DNA of 49,968 bases from Lachnospiraceae bacterium (GCA_016291655.1 JAEEYF010000029.1:1-49968); one strand, 5' to 3'; numbered from the stretch's first letter, positions 34,107 through 42,737 are shown. Notes: generated from the sequence alone by a model not told the origin. Numbers and translations: made by a program.

Positions 34107-34970
34107 TTATTTGAATGAGGCCGCAAATTCTCTCGGTCCTGCCCCGTATTCCGCCTTAAAGGCACGATAAAAGCCGGCATAATCGCTGAAGCCGCAGGTC
34201 CTGAACACATTATTGGGCTTTTCCCCCTGCGCCAGCAGCTGTCTGGCGATCTGTACTCTCTTTTTCTGTATGTAATGATAAACGCCCGTTCCCATCTGCT
34301 TTCTGAACTCATGGCTCAAATGGTATTTGCTCACATATAATTTCTCGGACATTTCATCCAGGGAAAGGGGTTCTCCGTAATGCTCGTTGACATAATCTAT
34401 GACGCCTTCAACCAGCGAATTGGTGTAAGGTCCCTCCTCCGACTTTTCCTCCTTGGAGTCGGAGATCCTGTTCAAAAGCACCATAAGGCGCGCTATCAGG
34501 CTTTCCTGCATGACATCGCAGCCATATCCGTCGGAGTCGGACTCTCTGCATATGCCTTCCATGAGGTTTCGTATCTCGTTCATGTACTCGATGGGAATAC
34601 GAAGCTGGTTCGTATAGTTTTCACGGAAGGTGTTCAGGCATTTTTCGAGATTCGTCTTTTCGGTCGAAAGGCGTGCAAGCATAGCCGGATCGATCCACAA
34701 GACATATCTTTCGTAGGGCTCGGTATCCGATTTAATGAAAAGCTGATGCAGTTCTCTGGGGCTGATCAACAGAATATCTCCGGGAACAACCCTGTAGATG
34801 CGTCCCTCAATGGAATAGGTCACATCTCCCGAAACCAGAAAAAAGATCTCATGGAAATCGTGGTGATGAAGCTCAACCTTTTGCAGATAGGTATCCATCT
34901 TATGCTGGATTTCAAAATCCTTTCGGTTCATGACCTGACGGGGATTGTAGGATTGAAGTTTTGTCGCCAT
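34107..34970 (-). CDS. AraC family transcriptional regulator
   Basis: Product of 287 residues. The N-terminal cupin sensor domain (HHHDFHEIFFLVSGDVTYSI, VPGDILLISPRELHQLF) binds a small molecule, probably a sugar. The C-terminal domain (about 190-287) has two HTH motifs: SLDEMSEKLYVSKYHLSHEF and NVFRTCGFSDYAGFYRAFKAEYG. Start 34970 is chosen because AAAAGGAG is 8 bases upstream and because the longer frame lacks one. It is divergent from uxaB with a 170-base gap, and lies upstream of the cellobiose phosphorylase gene on the same strand. Control of uxaB and perhaps of cellobiose phosphorylase is likely from position. Confidence 0.9.
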   Translation of the reverse strand: MATKLQSYNPRQVMNRKDFEIQHKMDTYLQKVELHHHDFHEIFFLVSGDVTYSIEGRIYRVVPGDILLISPRELHQLFIKSDTEPYERYVLWIDPAMLARLSTEKTNLEKCLNTFRENYTNQLRIPIEYMNEIRNLMEGICRESDSDGYGCDVMQESLIARLMVLLNRISDSKEEKSEEGPYTNSLVEGVIDYVNEHYGEPLSLDEMSEKLYVSKYHLSHEFRKQMGTGVYHYIQKKRVQIARQLLAQGEKPNNVFRTCGFSDYAGFYRAFKAEYGAGPREFAASFK

Positions 34971-35087
34971 AGAATTTCTCCTTTTAATGCAATTATACAT
35001 TTTTTTCAAAAAGTCGCAAGCAAATTAATAGCAATTATCACAATAATTTTCCACAAAAGTTGCTATTTCATTTTAAAAAGAGCGATA

Positions 35088-35120
35088 TATAATGAATGTG
35101 ATTTGCAATGTATGCAATGT
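35088..35120 (+). promoter_or_regulatory. uxaB control region: -10 box and direct repeats
   Basis: A TATAAT -10 element at 35088-35093 with no good -35 box at 17 bases, consistent with an activator-dependent promoter. Two direct repeats TGCAATGT (35104-35111 and 35113-35120) lie one base apart, downstream of the -10. Repeats in the same orientation are typical of AraC-type sites, but the position after the start point would suit repression. Confidence 0.45.
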
Positions 35121-35139
35121 TTACAAGGGAGAATAAAAG

Positions 35140-36633
35140 ATGAAAAAGTTAAATTATTCAACATTGAAAGAAAGCGGATACAAAGGCTATGTCTTGGAGA
35201 ATGCGCCCGAGAAAGTGCTTCAGTTCGGAGAAGGAAACTTCCTTCGTGCCTTTGCCGATTATTGGTTTGATGTTTCAAACGAAAAGGCAGGCTGGAACGG
35301 AAAGATCGTTCTTGTACAGCCCATAGCCAACGGTCTCACGGAACTCATCAACTCTCAGGAAGGTCTGTATACCCTTTATCTAAGAGGAAGCATTAACGGC
35401 GAAAAGATAGACAGAAAGCGTGTCATCTCCTCAGTTTCCCGTTGCCTTAACCCCTATACCACAGAGGGCTTTGACTCCATGATGAAGCTCGCGGTTTCGG
35501 ACGATCTTGAATATATCGTATCAAACACGACCGAAGCGGGGATCACCTACGATCCTTCATGTAACATCACCGACAGACCCGCTTCCTCCTTCCCCGGAAA
35601 ACTCACTCAGGTTCTTTATGAGCGTTTCAAGGCCGGAAAAGGCGGCCTTGTCATTCTCTCCTGCGAGCTGATCGACAACAACGGCAAGGAACTCTTAAAA
35701 TGCGTTAAAAACTATGCTGTTCAGTGGAAACTCCCCGCTGAGTTCACAAAATATATCGAAAAGGATTGCCTCTTCTGCTCCACCTTGGTTGACAGGATCG
35801 TTCCCGGAAGGATCAGGGATGAAAAAGAAGCCGCAAAACTCGACGAAGAGAACGGTTATCACGATGATCTCATAGATGTGGGAGAAGTCTTCGGAGTATG
35901 GAACATCGAAGGTCCCGATAGCCTTTCCGATAAACTGCCATTCAAAAAAGCCGGTCTCAACTGTCCCGTAGTCCCCGATGTCACCCCGTATAAAAAGCGT
36001 AAGGTCCGTATATTGAACGGTGCTCACACAGGCTTTGTTCCCGGCGCCTACCTCGCAGGCTTTGACATTGTAAGAGACTGCATGCATAATGACACGATCA
36101 GAGGCTTCATGAACAAGATGCTGAATGAGGAGATCATCCCCACTCTGCCCCTTGACAAAAAGGATCTGGACGAATTTGCCTCTGCTGTATCGGATCGTTT
36201 CAACAACCCCTTTGTCAACCACGAACTGCTCAGCATTACGCTGAACTCCACTTCCAAGTGGCTTGCCAGAAACTATCCCAGCTTTGAGGAGTACTACGAA
36301 AAGACCAAAAAGCTGCCTGCCTGCCTTTCCATGAGTTTTGCACTCCTGATCGCCCATTATTCCAGCGGCATATCCGCCCTTGACGAGAACGGACTGCTTT
36401 GCAAACGTCCTCTCGGAAACAATTACTACGTAAAGGACGACAGGAACGTTTTGGAATTCTATTATAAAAGAAAAGACGCCTCAGATGCGTCTCTCGTTCA
36501 CGACGTAATGACCAACACAGCCTTCTGGGGCAGAGATCTGACCGCTTTTACCGACTTCGAGCTGACCACTCTTCGTAACCTTAAGCTGATCCGCTCCGAA
36601 GGTGCATTAAAAGCTTTCGAAAGCTGCATATGA
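35140..36633 (+). CDS. uxaB: Tagaturonate reductase (altronate oxidoreductase)
   Basis: Product of 497 residues of the mannitol dehydrogenase superfamily. Rossmann start LQFGEGNFLRAFADYWFD (GxGxFxRA), then KIVLVQPIANG, LVILSCELIDNNG, IVPGRIRDE, VGEVFGVWNIEGP and a signature stretch KKRKVRILNGAHTGFVPGAY, which includes the catalytic lysine region (K-x-R-x-LN-x-x-H). It reduces tagaturonate to altronate in galacturonate breakdown, so the organism likely uses pectin sugars; fructuronate reductase (UxuB) is the close alternative, but the length and the ILNGAHT context match UxaB. It has an AraC regulator on each side. The ribosome site is AGGGAG, 7 bases before the ATG at 35140. Confidence 0.9.
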   Translation: MKKLNYSTLKESGYKGYVLENAPEKVLQFGEGNFLRAFADYWFDVSNEKAGWNGKIVLVQPIANGLTELINSQEGLYTLYLRGSINGEKIDRKRVISSVSRCLNPYTTEGFDSMMKLAVSDDLEYIVSNTTEAGITYDPSCNITDRPASSFPGKLTQVLYERFKAGKGGLVILSCELIDNNGKELLKCVKNYAVQWKLPAEFTKYIEKDCLFCSTLVDRIVPGRIRDEKEAAKLDEENGYHDDLIDVGEVFGVWNIEGPDSLSDKLPFKKAGLNCPVVPDVTPYKKRKVRILNGAHTGFVPGAYLAGFDIVRDCMHNDTIRGFMNKMLNEEIIPTLPLDKKDLDEFASAVSDRFNNPFVNHELLSITLNSTSKWLARNYPSFEEYYEKTKKLPACLSMSFALLIAHYSSGISALDENGLLCKRPLGNNYYVKDDRNVLEFYYKRKDASDASLVHDVMTNTAFWGRDLTAFTDFELTTLRNLKLIRSEGALKAFESCI

Positions 36634-36644
36634 TCCTAAAACGC

Positions 36645-36673
36645 AAAAAGGCATCTTCGGATGTCTTTTTTTT
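36645..36673 (+). terminator. Terminator of uxaB
   Basis: Stem AAAAAGGCATC / GATGTCTTTTT with a TTCG tetraloop and a run of eight T. One G.U pair is in the stem. Confidence 0.88.
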
Positions 36674-36794
36674 GCCCTTAATAATTTTATCAATATTTTA
36701 TGTACATTATTCGGTAATTTTCATATAATTTATATAACAATTTTACGTGAGGGAAGTTTTATTGGCACTAAACCATCCAACAGGAGGTAAAAAT

Positions 36795-37805
36795 ATGGCA
36801 AGTTATTCTTATTATAATTATGATGCTTCGGAACATATAGCTTACGATAATCCCGAATTCCCGTCGTACATTAATGAGGTCTCCCTTTCCTTCTACCCCG
36901 ATCTTGTAACCCCGGCGGAGTGGCACAATGAGATGGAGTTTGACTATATCCTCTCGGGAAGCATGACCTTCGTTATCGAAGGCGTTAAGGTTCAGGTCGG
37001 GGAAAATCAAGGCATATTCATAAACAGCCATCGAGTTAATCACGCATACAGCGAGACCAAGGAGGATTGTAATTACATCAGGGTTCTTCTGAATCCTTCC
37101 CTTCTCTCCGCAAACTATATGTTTGAAACCCGTTATTTAAAGCCATTCACTTCCGTTTACGGCTGTTCCTTTGTCTTTCTCACCGAAGAAGTTTCCTGGC
37201 AGGCAGAGATCCTAAGCACCATCAAGAAACTATTGGAAACCAAGGGCGACGGCTGGTCGGATTTTGCAATCCAGATCCTGTTCATGCGTATATTTGAACT
37301 GCTCTATTTCAACACCTACCACAATCCCACAGCTTCTCCCGATGCTTTCATCGATGTATTCGCGCTGAAAAACATGCTGTTGTACATCGGAGAACACTAT
37401 CGTGAAAAGATCACGCTGGATGACATAGCTGCCGCAGCCGGCTGCAAAAAGAGCAAATGTACCCAGCTGTTCAAGGATTTCCTTGACACCGCACCTGTCA
37501 ACTATCTCGGAAAATACCGTTTGTCAAAAGGTCTTTCACTGCTTGCGGACACAGACCTGAGCATAGGAAAGATCAGCTACGACCTCGGTTTCAATAACGG
37601 CTCCAGCTATTTCTGCGAAGCCTTTAAGAAGAACTTCGGTATTTCAGCCGTTGAGTACAGAAAACTTACAAAAATAAAAAAATCGATTCTTGAATCTCCC
37701 GACACCCAGATCTCGATCCCGGGTGAAGAAAGCCCCGTAAACATCGATGACATCTTTGAGGAAGTCGTTGATTCCGCTGAAGCAAATCAATCCGGTTTAT
37801 CCTAA
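36795..37805 (+). CDS. AraC family transcriptional regulator
   Basis: Product of 336 residues. The N-terminal cupin half has WHNEMEFDYILSGSMTFVIEG and VGENQGIFINSHRVNHAY; a helical linker follows, and the C-terminal AraC DNA-binding domain (about 205-305) has ITLDDIAAAAGCKKSKCTQLF and SIGKISYDLGFNNGSSYFCEAFKKNFG. About 35 extra residues follow the HTH domain (acidic, DIFEEVVDSAE), beyond the usual end. Start 36795 follows a strong AGGAGG; the longer frame from 36747 would include that site as coding. A possible promoter (TGTACA-N17-TATAAT, 36701-36729) is weak. It stands alone between two terminators; uxaB is a likely but unproven target. Confidence 0.88.
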   Translation: MASYSYYNYDASEHIAYDNPEFPSYINEVSLSFYPDLVTPAEWHNEMEFDYILSGSMTFVIEGVKVQVGENQGIFINSHRVNHAYSETKEDCNYIRVLLNPSLLSANYMFETRYLKPFTSVYGCSFVFLTEEVSWQAEILSTIKKLLETKGDGWSDFAIQILFMRIFELLYFNTYHNPTASPDAFIDVFALKNMLLYIGEHYREKITLDDIAAAAGCKKSKCTQLFKDFLDTAPVNYLGKYRLSKGLSLLADTDLSIGKISYDLGFNNGSSYFCEAFKKNFGISAVEYRKLTKIKKSILESPDTQISIPGEESPVNIDDIFEEVVDSAEANQSGLS

Positions 37806-37847
37806 AAAAAAATGTACAGGCTTTAAGCAAGCCTGTACATTTTTTTT
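37805..37847. terminator. Bidirectional terminator between araC and tatD
   Basis: A 19-bp stem AAAAAAAATGTACAGGCTT, loop TAAGC, complement, with runs of A and T on either side, so it works on both strands. The stop codon and last codons of tatD (Met-Tyr-Arg-Leu-Ala-stop) are inside the hairpin. Confidence 0.92.
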
Positions 37848-38626
37848 GCATTTTCAAAAGTGATCCTTTCGATCTCTTCGGTCTCGATACCCTTGATCTC
37901 TCTGATTGCTTCCACAACGTATTTGATGTTTGAGGAGTCGTTTCTCTTTCCTCTGAAAGGAACGGGGGCCAGATAAGGTGAATCCGTTTCGAGAATGATC
38001 GACTCCATGGGAACATCGGCTATCACTTCCTTAAGCTTTCTTCCGTTCTTAAAGGTAGCAACACCGCCTACTCCGATATAAAAGCCCATCTTCACATACT
38101 CATCCGCCAGTTCTGTGCTGTAGGAAAAACAATGAATCACTCCGGGTCTCCGGTAAAGCTCTGCTCTTTCCTCTCCGGCCTTTTTCAATTCCCCGCTGTA
38201 TTCCTTAAGCATTCTGAGAGTATCCTCAGCCGCATCCCGACTGTGTATGATGATCGGTTTGTTTTCGCTCAGGGCAAGCTGCAGCTGACGTCTAAACCAA
38301 AACTGCTGTTCTTCCCTATCCGCTTCTTCTCTCGAATAATCCAGCCCTATCTCACCGACAGCCACACATTTCGGCTCTCTGAGCCAATCCTTAAGCTTAT
38401 CGACGGTAGCCTCATCCATATACTCAACGTCATCGGGATGTATGCCTACCGCAGCATAGATAAAATCCCATCTGTTCGCAAGCACAACAGAAGCCGCGCA
38501 GCCCCTGAAGGTTGCCCCGACATTTACCACAGCGCCCACATTCCGTTCCTTAAGGCCCTTGAGAACTTCTTCCCTGTCCTCATCAAATTGCTCATCATCA
38601 TAATGAGCATGTGTGTCAAAGATCAT
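37823..38626 (-). CDS. tatD: TatD family metal-dependent hydrolase (DNase)
   Basis: Product of 267 residues with the TatD signature: FDTHAHYDDEQFDEDREEVL (HxH), VAVGEIGLDYSREEADREEQ (E ligand), FRRQLQLALSENKPIIIHSRDA (H), GVIHCFSYSTELADEYVKMG (H), and ILETDSPYLAPVPFRGKRN (D). It is a 3'-5' exonuclease-type metal hydrolase with roles in DNA repair and turnover. Its start codon overlaps the stop of the substrate-binding protein gene (TAATG), so it is co-translated with the amino-acid transporter, a linkage with no obvious functional meaning. Its last five codons and stop lie inside the terminator hairpin. Confidence 0.95.
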   Translation of the reverse strand: MIFDTHAHYDDEQFDEDREEVLKGLKERNVGAVVNVGATFRGCAASVVLANRWDFIYAAVGIHPDDVEYMDEATVDKLKDWLREPKCVAVGEIGLDYSREEADREEQQFWFRRQLQLALSENKPIIIHSRDAAEDTLRMLKEYSGELKKAGEERAELYRRPGVIHCFSYSTELADEYVKMGFYIGVGGVATFKNGRKLKEVIADVPMESIILETDSPYLAPVPFRGKRNDSSNIKYVVEAIREIKGIETEEIERITFENAKKMYRLA

Positions 38627-39420
38627 TATCTGGAAATATCCTTTCCGAAGTATTTGACGGAGATCTCCGAAAGAGTTCCGTCTTTTCTGAGTTCTTCGAT
38701 AGCCTTGTCGATCTCAGTCATAAGATCGATCGAACCATCACCCTTCTGTATAGGGATCGCCACCAGCGAAGCCTCATCGGTCAACGCCGCGATCTTAAGT
38801 CCCGACTCGGGGTGTTCCTTAATATAATCATAAAACGTTACTTCCGCATTCAAGGTCGCATCGATCCTTCCTGCAAGAAGAAGTTCAATTGTCTGATTCA
38901 GATCGTCAACACCGATGGGTTTTGCTCCGTACTTCTCTGCCAGTTGTGCATAGGTGCTGGAGATAGTGTTTGCGGTTGTCATTCCTTCAAGGTCTTCAAA
39001 AGACTTTATCCTGTCGTCATCCCCGCGTACGATGATCGCAGTTCTGATGTAACCGTAAGGTAAAGAAAAATTGTATTTCTCTTCTCTCTCATCCGTGATC
39101 TCAACGCCGTTGGCCATGATGTCATATCTTCCGACTTCAAGCCCGGCAAGAAGGCCATCCCATTCGCCTTCGATAAATTCGGCCTCAACGCCTATTTTTT
39201 CTGCGATCGCTTCGGCTACCTCCACGTCAAACCCTACCAGCTTGTCATTTTCATCGTGATAGGTCCATGGAGCCCATGTTCCCTCTGTTGCGATCGTGAT
39301 CTTGCCTGCTTTTTTAATCTTTGCAAGCATATCATCCTCATTCTTTTTTCCGCATCCCGCAAGTGCAAGAATGGATACTCCGGCTAAAAAGTAGCCGATC
39401 AAAGCTATGACTTTTCTCAT
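38626..39420 (-). CDS. Amino acid ABC transporter substrate-binding lipoprotein (cystine-like)
   Basis: Product of 264 residues with lipobox ILALAGC, so it is anchored to the membrane's outer face. The family-3 solute-binding fold is clear: ITIATEGTWAPWTYHDENDKLVGFDVEVAEAIAEKIG, EFIEGEWDGLLAGLEVGRYDIMANGVEITDEREEKYNFSLPY, then a hinge and GRIDATLNAEVTFYDYI. The GTWAPWTYHDE and N-G-x-x-I-T-D-E-R-x-E-K patterns are close to L-cystine binders (FliY/TcyA), but specificity is inferred. It follows the ATPase and permease in the operon; the order permease-ATPase-binding protein is common for Tcy-type systems. AAGGAG precedes the start. Confidence 0.9.
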   Translation of the reverse strand: MRKVIALIGYFLAGVSILALAGCGKKNEDDMLAKIKKAGKITIATEGTWAPWTYHDENDKLVGFDVEVAEAIAEKIGVEAEFIEGEWDGLLAGLEVGRYDIMANGVEITDEREEKYNFSLPYGYIRTAIIVRGDDDRIKSFEDLEGMTTANTISSTYAQLAEKYGAKPIGVDDLNQTIELLLAGRIDATLNAEVTFYDYIKEHPESGLKIAALTDEASLVAIPIQKGDGSIDLMTEIDKAIEELRKDGTLSEISVKYFGKDISR

Positions 39421-39447
39421 TTCTATTCTCCTTATAATTTATATTTA

Positions 39448-40179
39448 TCACGACAATGATCTCAGGAAACTCCTGATCCTTTCATCGCCGGGATCTTCAA
39501 AAAAGGTCTTTGAAGGGACATCCTTAAGGATCTCCCCGTTTTCCATGAACACAACTCTGTTCGACACATCTCTCGCAAAGGAAAGTTCATGGGTTACAAC
39601 TATCATGGTGATCCCTTCATCCGCCAGGTTCCTCATTACCTGAAGGACCTCTCCGATAAGTTCCGGATCAAGTGCCGAGGTCGGCTCGTCGAAATATATG
39701 ATCTCCGGATCCGTCACCAACGCCCTTGCAATTCCGACTCTCTGCTGCTGTCCGCCGGAGAGCTGGGAGGGATAGAAGTCATATCTGTCCGAAAGCCCCA
39801 CTTTGTCAAGTGCGGCCTTTGCCTTCACCACAGCTTCTTCCTTGGGGATCTTTCTCACCACCGTAAGCCCTTCCGTTACGTTCTGTAAAGCCGTTTTGTT
39901 AAGGAAGAGATTGTAGTTTTGAAAAACGAAGCCCGTTTTCTTTCTGATCGCGGCCGTGTTTTTCTTGGAGATCGTGTGAAGGTCGTATTCCGCGCCGTCA
40001 AAGTTCATGGTCCCCACATCGGCCTTTTCGAGGAAATTCATGCAGCGAAGCATGGTCGTCTTTCCCGAACCGCTGGGGCCCAAAACCGCCACCACGTCTC
40101 CCTTGCCGATCTTGAGGCTCACATTCCTCAAGACCCAATTCTTATTGTAAACTTTGTTTATATTTTCAAATTCAATCAT
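39448..40179 (-). CDS. Amino acid ABC transporter ATP-binding protein
   Basis: Product of 243 residues of the polar amino acid (GlnQ/TcyN-like) type. Walker A is [21 protein letters not shown]-loop [16 protein letters not shown], signature [15 protein letters not shown], Walker [16 protein letters not shown] and H-loop TMIVVTHEL. The permease ends 4 bases upstream, and it has no separate ribosome site, which implies coupled translation. The [13 protein letters not shown] end is family-typical. Confidence 0.95.
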   Translation of the reverse strand: MIEFENINKVYNKNWVLRNVSLKIGKGDVVAVLGPSGSGKTTMLRCMNFLEKADVGTMNFDGAEYDLHTISKKNTAAIRKKTGFVFQNYNLFLNKTALQNVTEGLTVVRKIPKEEAVVKAKAALDKVGLSDRYDFYPSQLSGGQQQRVGIARALVTDPEIIYFDEPTSALDPELIGEVLQVMRNLADEGITMIVVTHELSFARDVSNRVVFMENGEILKDVPSKTFFEDPGDERIRSFLRSLS

Positions 40180-40183
40180 GCGA

Positions 40184-40852
40184 TCACCGTTTTCCGTACC
40201 TTCCGAGTTTCTTCTCGCAGATACTCTGAACCTTTGTGAGCACCGTGCAGAAGATCAGATAGATAAACGCAACCTCAAGGTACAGGACGAAGGGTTCATA
40301 GGTTCTGGCCACGATACGTTGTGTAGCCATAAACATTTCCAGCACCGTGATATTGGCTGCGAGAGATGTATCCTTGACCAGTCCGATAAGCGAATTGGAA
40401 AGAGGAGGAAAAGCTGTCCTGAAGGCCTGCGGCAGAACAATGCGGCGCATGATCTGCCAATAGGACATGCCCACGCAGTACCCCGCTTCTATCTGTCCCT
40501 TCGAAACCGATTCGATGGCTGCCCTCATAGTCTCCGAATCATAGGCTCCCACGCTTACGGAGAAAACGATTATCGCTGCCGGAAAAGGATCTATCAGGAT
40601 CCCAAGTCTGGGCAATCCGTAAAACACAACATAAAGCTGTACAAGAAGCGGTGTTCCGCGGATTATCCATACATAAAATCTGCAAAGCTGTTTAAGCCCC
40701 GGTATCTCCGCCACCTGAACCATTGCCACCAAAAGAGCGATCACCATTCCTATCGCAAAGGAAAGGATAGTTAGCGGAATGGTCATCTGAAGCCCCGGCA
40801 CAAGGATCTTCAAAAAAGAATCTGTTATTATATTCCAAATACGTTCGGTCAT
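40184..40852 (-). CDS. Amino acid ABC transporter permease
   Basis: Product of 222 residues with five helices and the family-3 (HisM/GlnP) permease pattern: ILSFAIGMVIALLVAM, YVWIIRGTPLLVQLYVVFYGLP (the conserved RGTPLLVQL), the EAA-like loop ESVSKGQIEAGYCVGMSYWQIMRRIVLPQAFRTAFPPLSN, and SLIGLVKDTSLAANIT. It is the first gene of the operon. Its 5' leader contains a relic of the palindromic MITE (40866-40912), so the ribosome site AGGAG lies directly next to a strong hairpin. Translation or transcript stability could be affected. Confidence 0.95.
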   Translation of the reverse strand: MTERIWNIITDSFLKILVPGLQMTIPLTILSFAIGMVIALLVAMVQVAEIPGLKQLCRFYVWIIRGTPLLVQLYVVFYGLPRLGILIDPFPAAIIVFSVSVGAYDSETMRAAIESVSKGQIEAGYCVGMSYWQIMRRIVLPQAFRTAFPPLSNSLIGLVKDTSLAANITVLEMFMATQRIVARTYEPFVLYLEVAFIYLIFCTVLTKVQSICEKKLGRYGKR

Positions 40853-40865
40853 ACTCTGCTCCTCA

Positions 40866-40912
40866 GAATACCATGGTCAAACCGTGGTTTGACCATGGCG
40901 TGAACAGTAATA
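40866..40912 (-). mobile_element. MITE relic in the leader of the cystine-like transporter operon
   Basis: On the minus strand the sequence starts with TATTACTGTTCAC (one mismatch to the element end) and continues with the perfect hairpin CCATGGTCAAACC-AC-GGTTTGACCATGG, then TATTCTG. All of this is in the same order as the left arm of the complete element at 46207-46341. It then stops, with the permease ribosome site AGGAG next. The right arm is missing. Confidence 0.75.
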
Positions 40913-41129
40913 ATTTTACAGCATCATATGTCATATCACAAGTGAAAAAATAATAAATTGCACAAAACTGATTTTGCGCAATTTATTGCCCGTCAAAAAA
41001 AATAAAAAAATATTCTTTTTTATGAAACCGATCCGTTTTTTTTCCGTGAATATGGTTGAACGGCAAGAAAACACCGTCTGATCGATCACAAAATTGTTTA
41101 GACTCAAAAAACGAACAGAGGTAAAAAAG

Positions 41130-41669
41130 ATGATTAAGAGAATTTGTTTCATTACGGTACTTATCACTTTGGCTCTCGTTGCTTCGGGTTCCTCCCGGGC
41201 GGCAGGTTCCGTTGAAGACAAAAAGGAGGACATTGCTCCCGCTGCCGATACCGAAACAGTTACCCTGGATGTCAATGAACTTGAACCCATCAGCGAAGAT
41301 ATGCTTATCGGCTACAAGGGAGACGACTACTGGGATCAGTGGTCATTACCGAAGGAATTCGGCGGCTGCTTCGATCTCGAGCCTGTTGAAAAAGAAGAAT
41401 ATTCACATAAAACCGTTATTATTTCCGTAGATAAAGAAATCATCGACAGAGCAGGCATAGAAGCCCTCTGCGAAAAGTACGGTCTGAGCATCTTATACGA
41501 TTACACAAACTTCGATATGTATGCTCTCTCATCGGCAGTTGAACTTACCGACGTTGAGCTTGATAAGCTCATTGATGATCTCTCAAACGAGAGCGGCGTT
41601 GTTTCGGTCTCCAAAGACCACATCTGCCACACTATGGACAACGAAGAGTTCGGTATGTCCATACAATAA
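41130..41669 (+). CDS. Secreted protein resembling a stand-alone subtilisin propeptide (I9-like)
   Basis: Product of 180 residues with a signal peptide (about 1-25, CFITVLITLALVASGSSRAA). After an acidic linker with a conserved-looking DDYWDQWSLPKEFGG, the C-terminal half (about 100-175) has a beta-alpha-beta-beta-alpha-beta pattern: KTVIISVDKEIIDRAGIEAL, YGLSILYDYTNFDMYALSS, LTDVELDKLIDDLSNESGVV, SVSKDHICH. This is how inhibitor I9/subtilisin propeptide domains look. The last strand, GVVSVSKDHI, resembles the end of such propeptides. No protease domain follows. Function unknown; a secreted protease inhibitor or folding helper in trans is possible. Start at 41130 follows AGAGG; a terminator ends the gene. 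Confidence 0.55.
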   Translation: MIKRICFITVLITLALVASGSSRAAGSVEDKKEDIAPAADTETVTLDVNELEPISEDMLIGYKGDDYWDQWSLPKEFGGCFDLEPVEKEEYSHKTVIISVDKEIIDRAGIEALCEKYGLSILYDYTNFDMYALSSAVELTDVELDKLIDDLSNESGVVSVSKDHICHTMDNEEFGMSIQ

Positions 41670-41706
41670 ATATGCTAACCTCCAATTTTTGTTCACATCC
41701 CAAGAG

Positions 41707-41741
41707 AAAGAGGCGGTCCGGGGTGGACCGCCTCTTTTTTT
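41707..41741 (+). terminator. Terminator of the I9-like protein gene
   Basis: Stem AAAGAGGCGGTCC / GGACCGCCTCTTT with loop GGGGT and a run of T to 41741. It is strong and lies 38 bases past the stop codon. Confidence 0.92.
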
Positions 41742-41861
41742 GTTAATTTTGTTTTTCTCTGTTCAATTCCCCAATTATATGATTTATTATTTAACATAAA
41801 TGATATAAAGGTATCCCTTTTCCCCACGGTAAACCTGCCGGTTTGCTGCGAAGGGCGTCAA

Positions 41862-42737
41862 CTATGGCATCCTCATATGCTCGAACAGACCGCTTACAGT
41901 CATTACCGAAGTATCTGCGATCCTTTCGATCTCTGTTCCCTGCTCATTGCAGAAAGCTGATATTTCTCTTCCGAAATAGTCAAAGCTCTTGCTTATCTGT
42001 CCTCCGAAGACCAGTCTGTCCGGCCTGAAGGAAAGAATGAAAGGAGCAAGGGCATTCTTGACATCCTCGCCAAAAAGTCTGTAGACCTCAAGTGCCTTTT
42101 CATCTCCGGCCTTACAGAGATTGAAAAGTTCGAGTCCGGTCAGTTCACTGCCCGTGACCTCTTTTGCGATGCGCTTAAGACCTCTTACGGAGATATAGTC
42201 GTCTATCTTTCCTTCTTTAAAAGGACACTCATATATCCATCCGTCCTTGGGCGAACCGTCCTCTTCGTTCTTAAGCACCTTTCCGTCCTTTATAAAGCCC
42301 GTTCCGGTTCCTGTCCCTATGCATACAAACATGGTTTTACCTGTCCCTCTGCTCTCACCCTTGTAATAGGCTCCAAGGGCGAATGCCTCCACATCGTGAA
42401 GGAAGAAAAACCCTGTATTCTTCAAATAACCGAGTCGTTTTTTGATCTCCTCGGGAACGGATCTTCCGTATATATTCTCATATTTTCCGAGGCCCTTTAT
42501 GTAGCTTATACCGTTTTCATAATCAAACGGTCCCGGGAATGCCATTCCGACTCCGGTCGGAACTTCTCCGATCTTTTTCCTGATCGTGTCCAGAACATGG
42601 GCCATATTGTCAAAAACAGCCTCAGCCTCCGCATTCGAATCCGCATCAAAGTGATCGATATCACCGACGATCCTTCCGTTTTCATCCAGAACAGCAGTTT
42701 TAAGCTCTGTTCCGCCTACATCAAACATAAGTTTCAT
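41862..42737 (-). CDS. ROK family sugar kinase
   Basis: Product of 291 residues. The ASKHA phosphate-1 loop is MFDVGGTELKTAVLDENGR, the phosphate-2 part is FVCIGTGTGTGFIKDGKVL, and HDVEAFALGAYYKG carries the catalytic Asp (D-V-E-A replaces the usual D-N-D-A-N). The ROK zinc motif CxCGxxGC is missing; only GWIYECPFKEG is found there. FRPDRLVFGGQISKSFDYFG is the adenosine loop. Sugar specificity (glucose, N-acetyl-sugar or other) cannot be assigned, and the missing zinc motif argues against glucokinase. The start at 42737 follows GAGGACGAAGT; the longer frame has no ribosome site. No strong terminator is visible. Confidence 0.8.
   Translation of the reverse strand: MKLMFDVGGTELKTAVLDENGRIVGDIDHFDADSNAEAEAVFDNMAHVLDTIRKKIGEVPTGVGMAFPGPFDYENGISYIKGLGKYENIYGRSVPEEIKKRLGYLKNTGFFFLHDVEAFALGAYYKGESRGTGKTMFVCIGTGTGTGFIKDGKVLKNEEDGSPKDGWIYECPFKEGKIDDYISVRGLKRIAKEVTGSELTGLELFNLCKAGDEKALEVYRLFGEDVKNALAPFILSFRPDRLVFGGQISKSFDYFGREISAFCNEQGTEIERIADTSVMTVSGLFEHMRMP

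Noticed and set aside
41740-41861. Terminator of the ROK gene around CAAACC/GGTTTG
   Set aside because: Short stem and no T-run on the minus strand.
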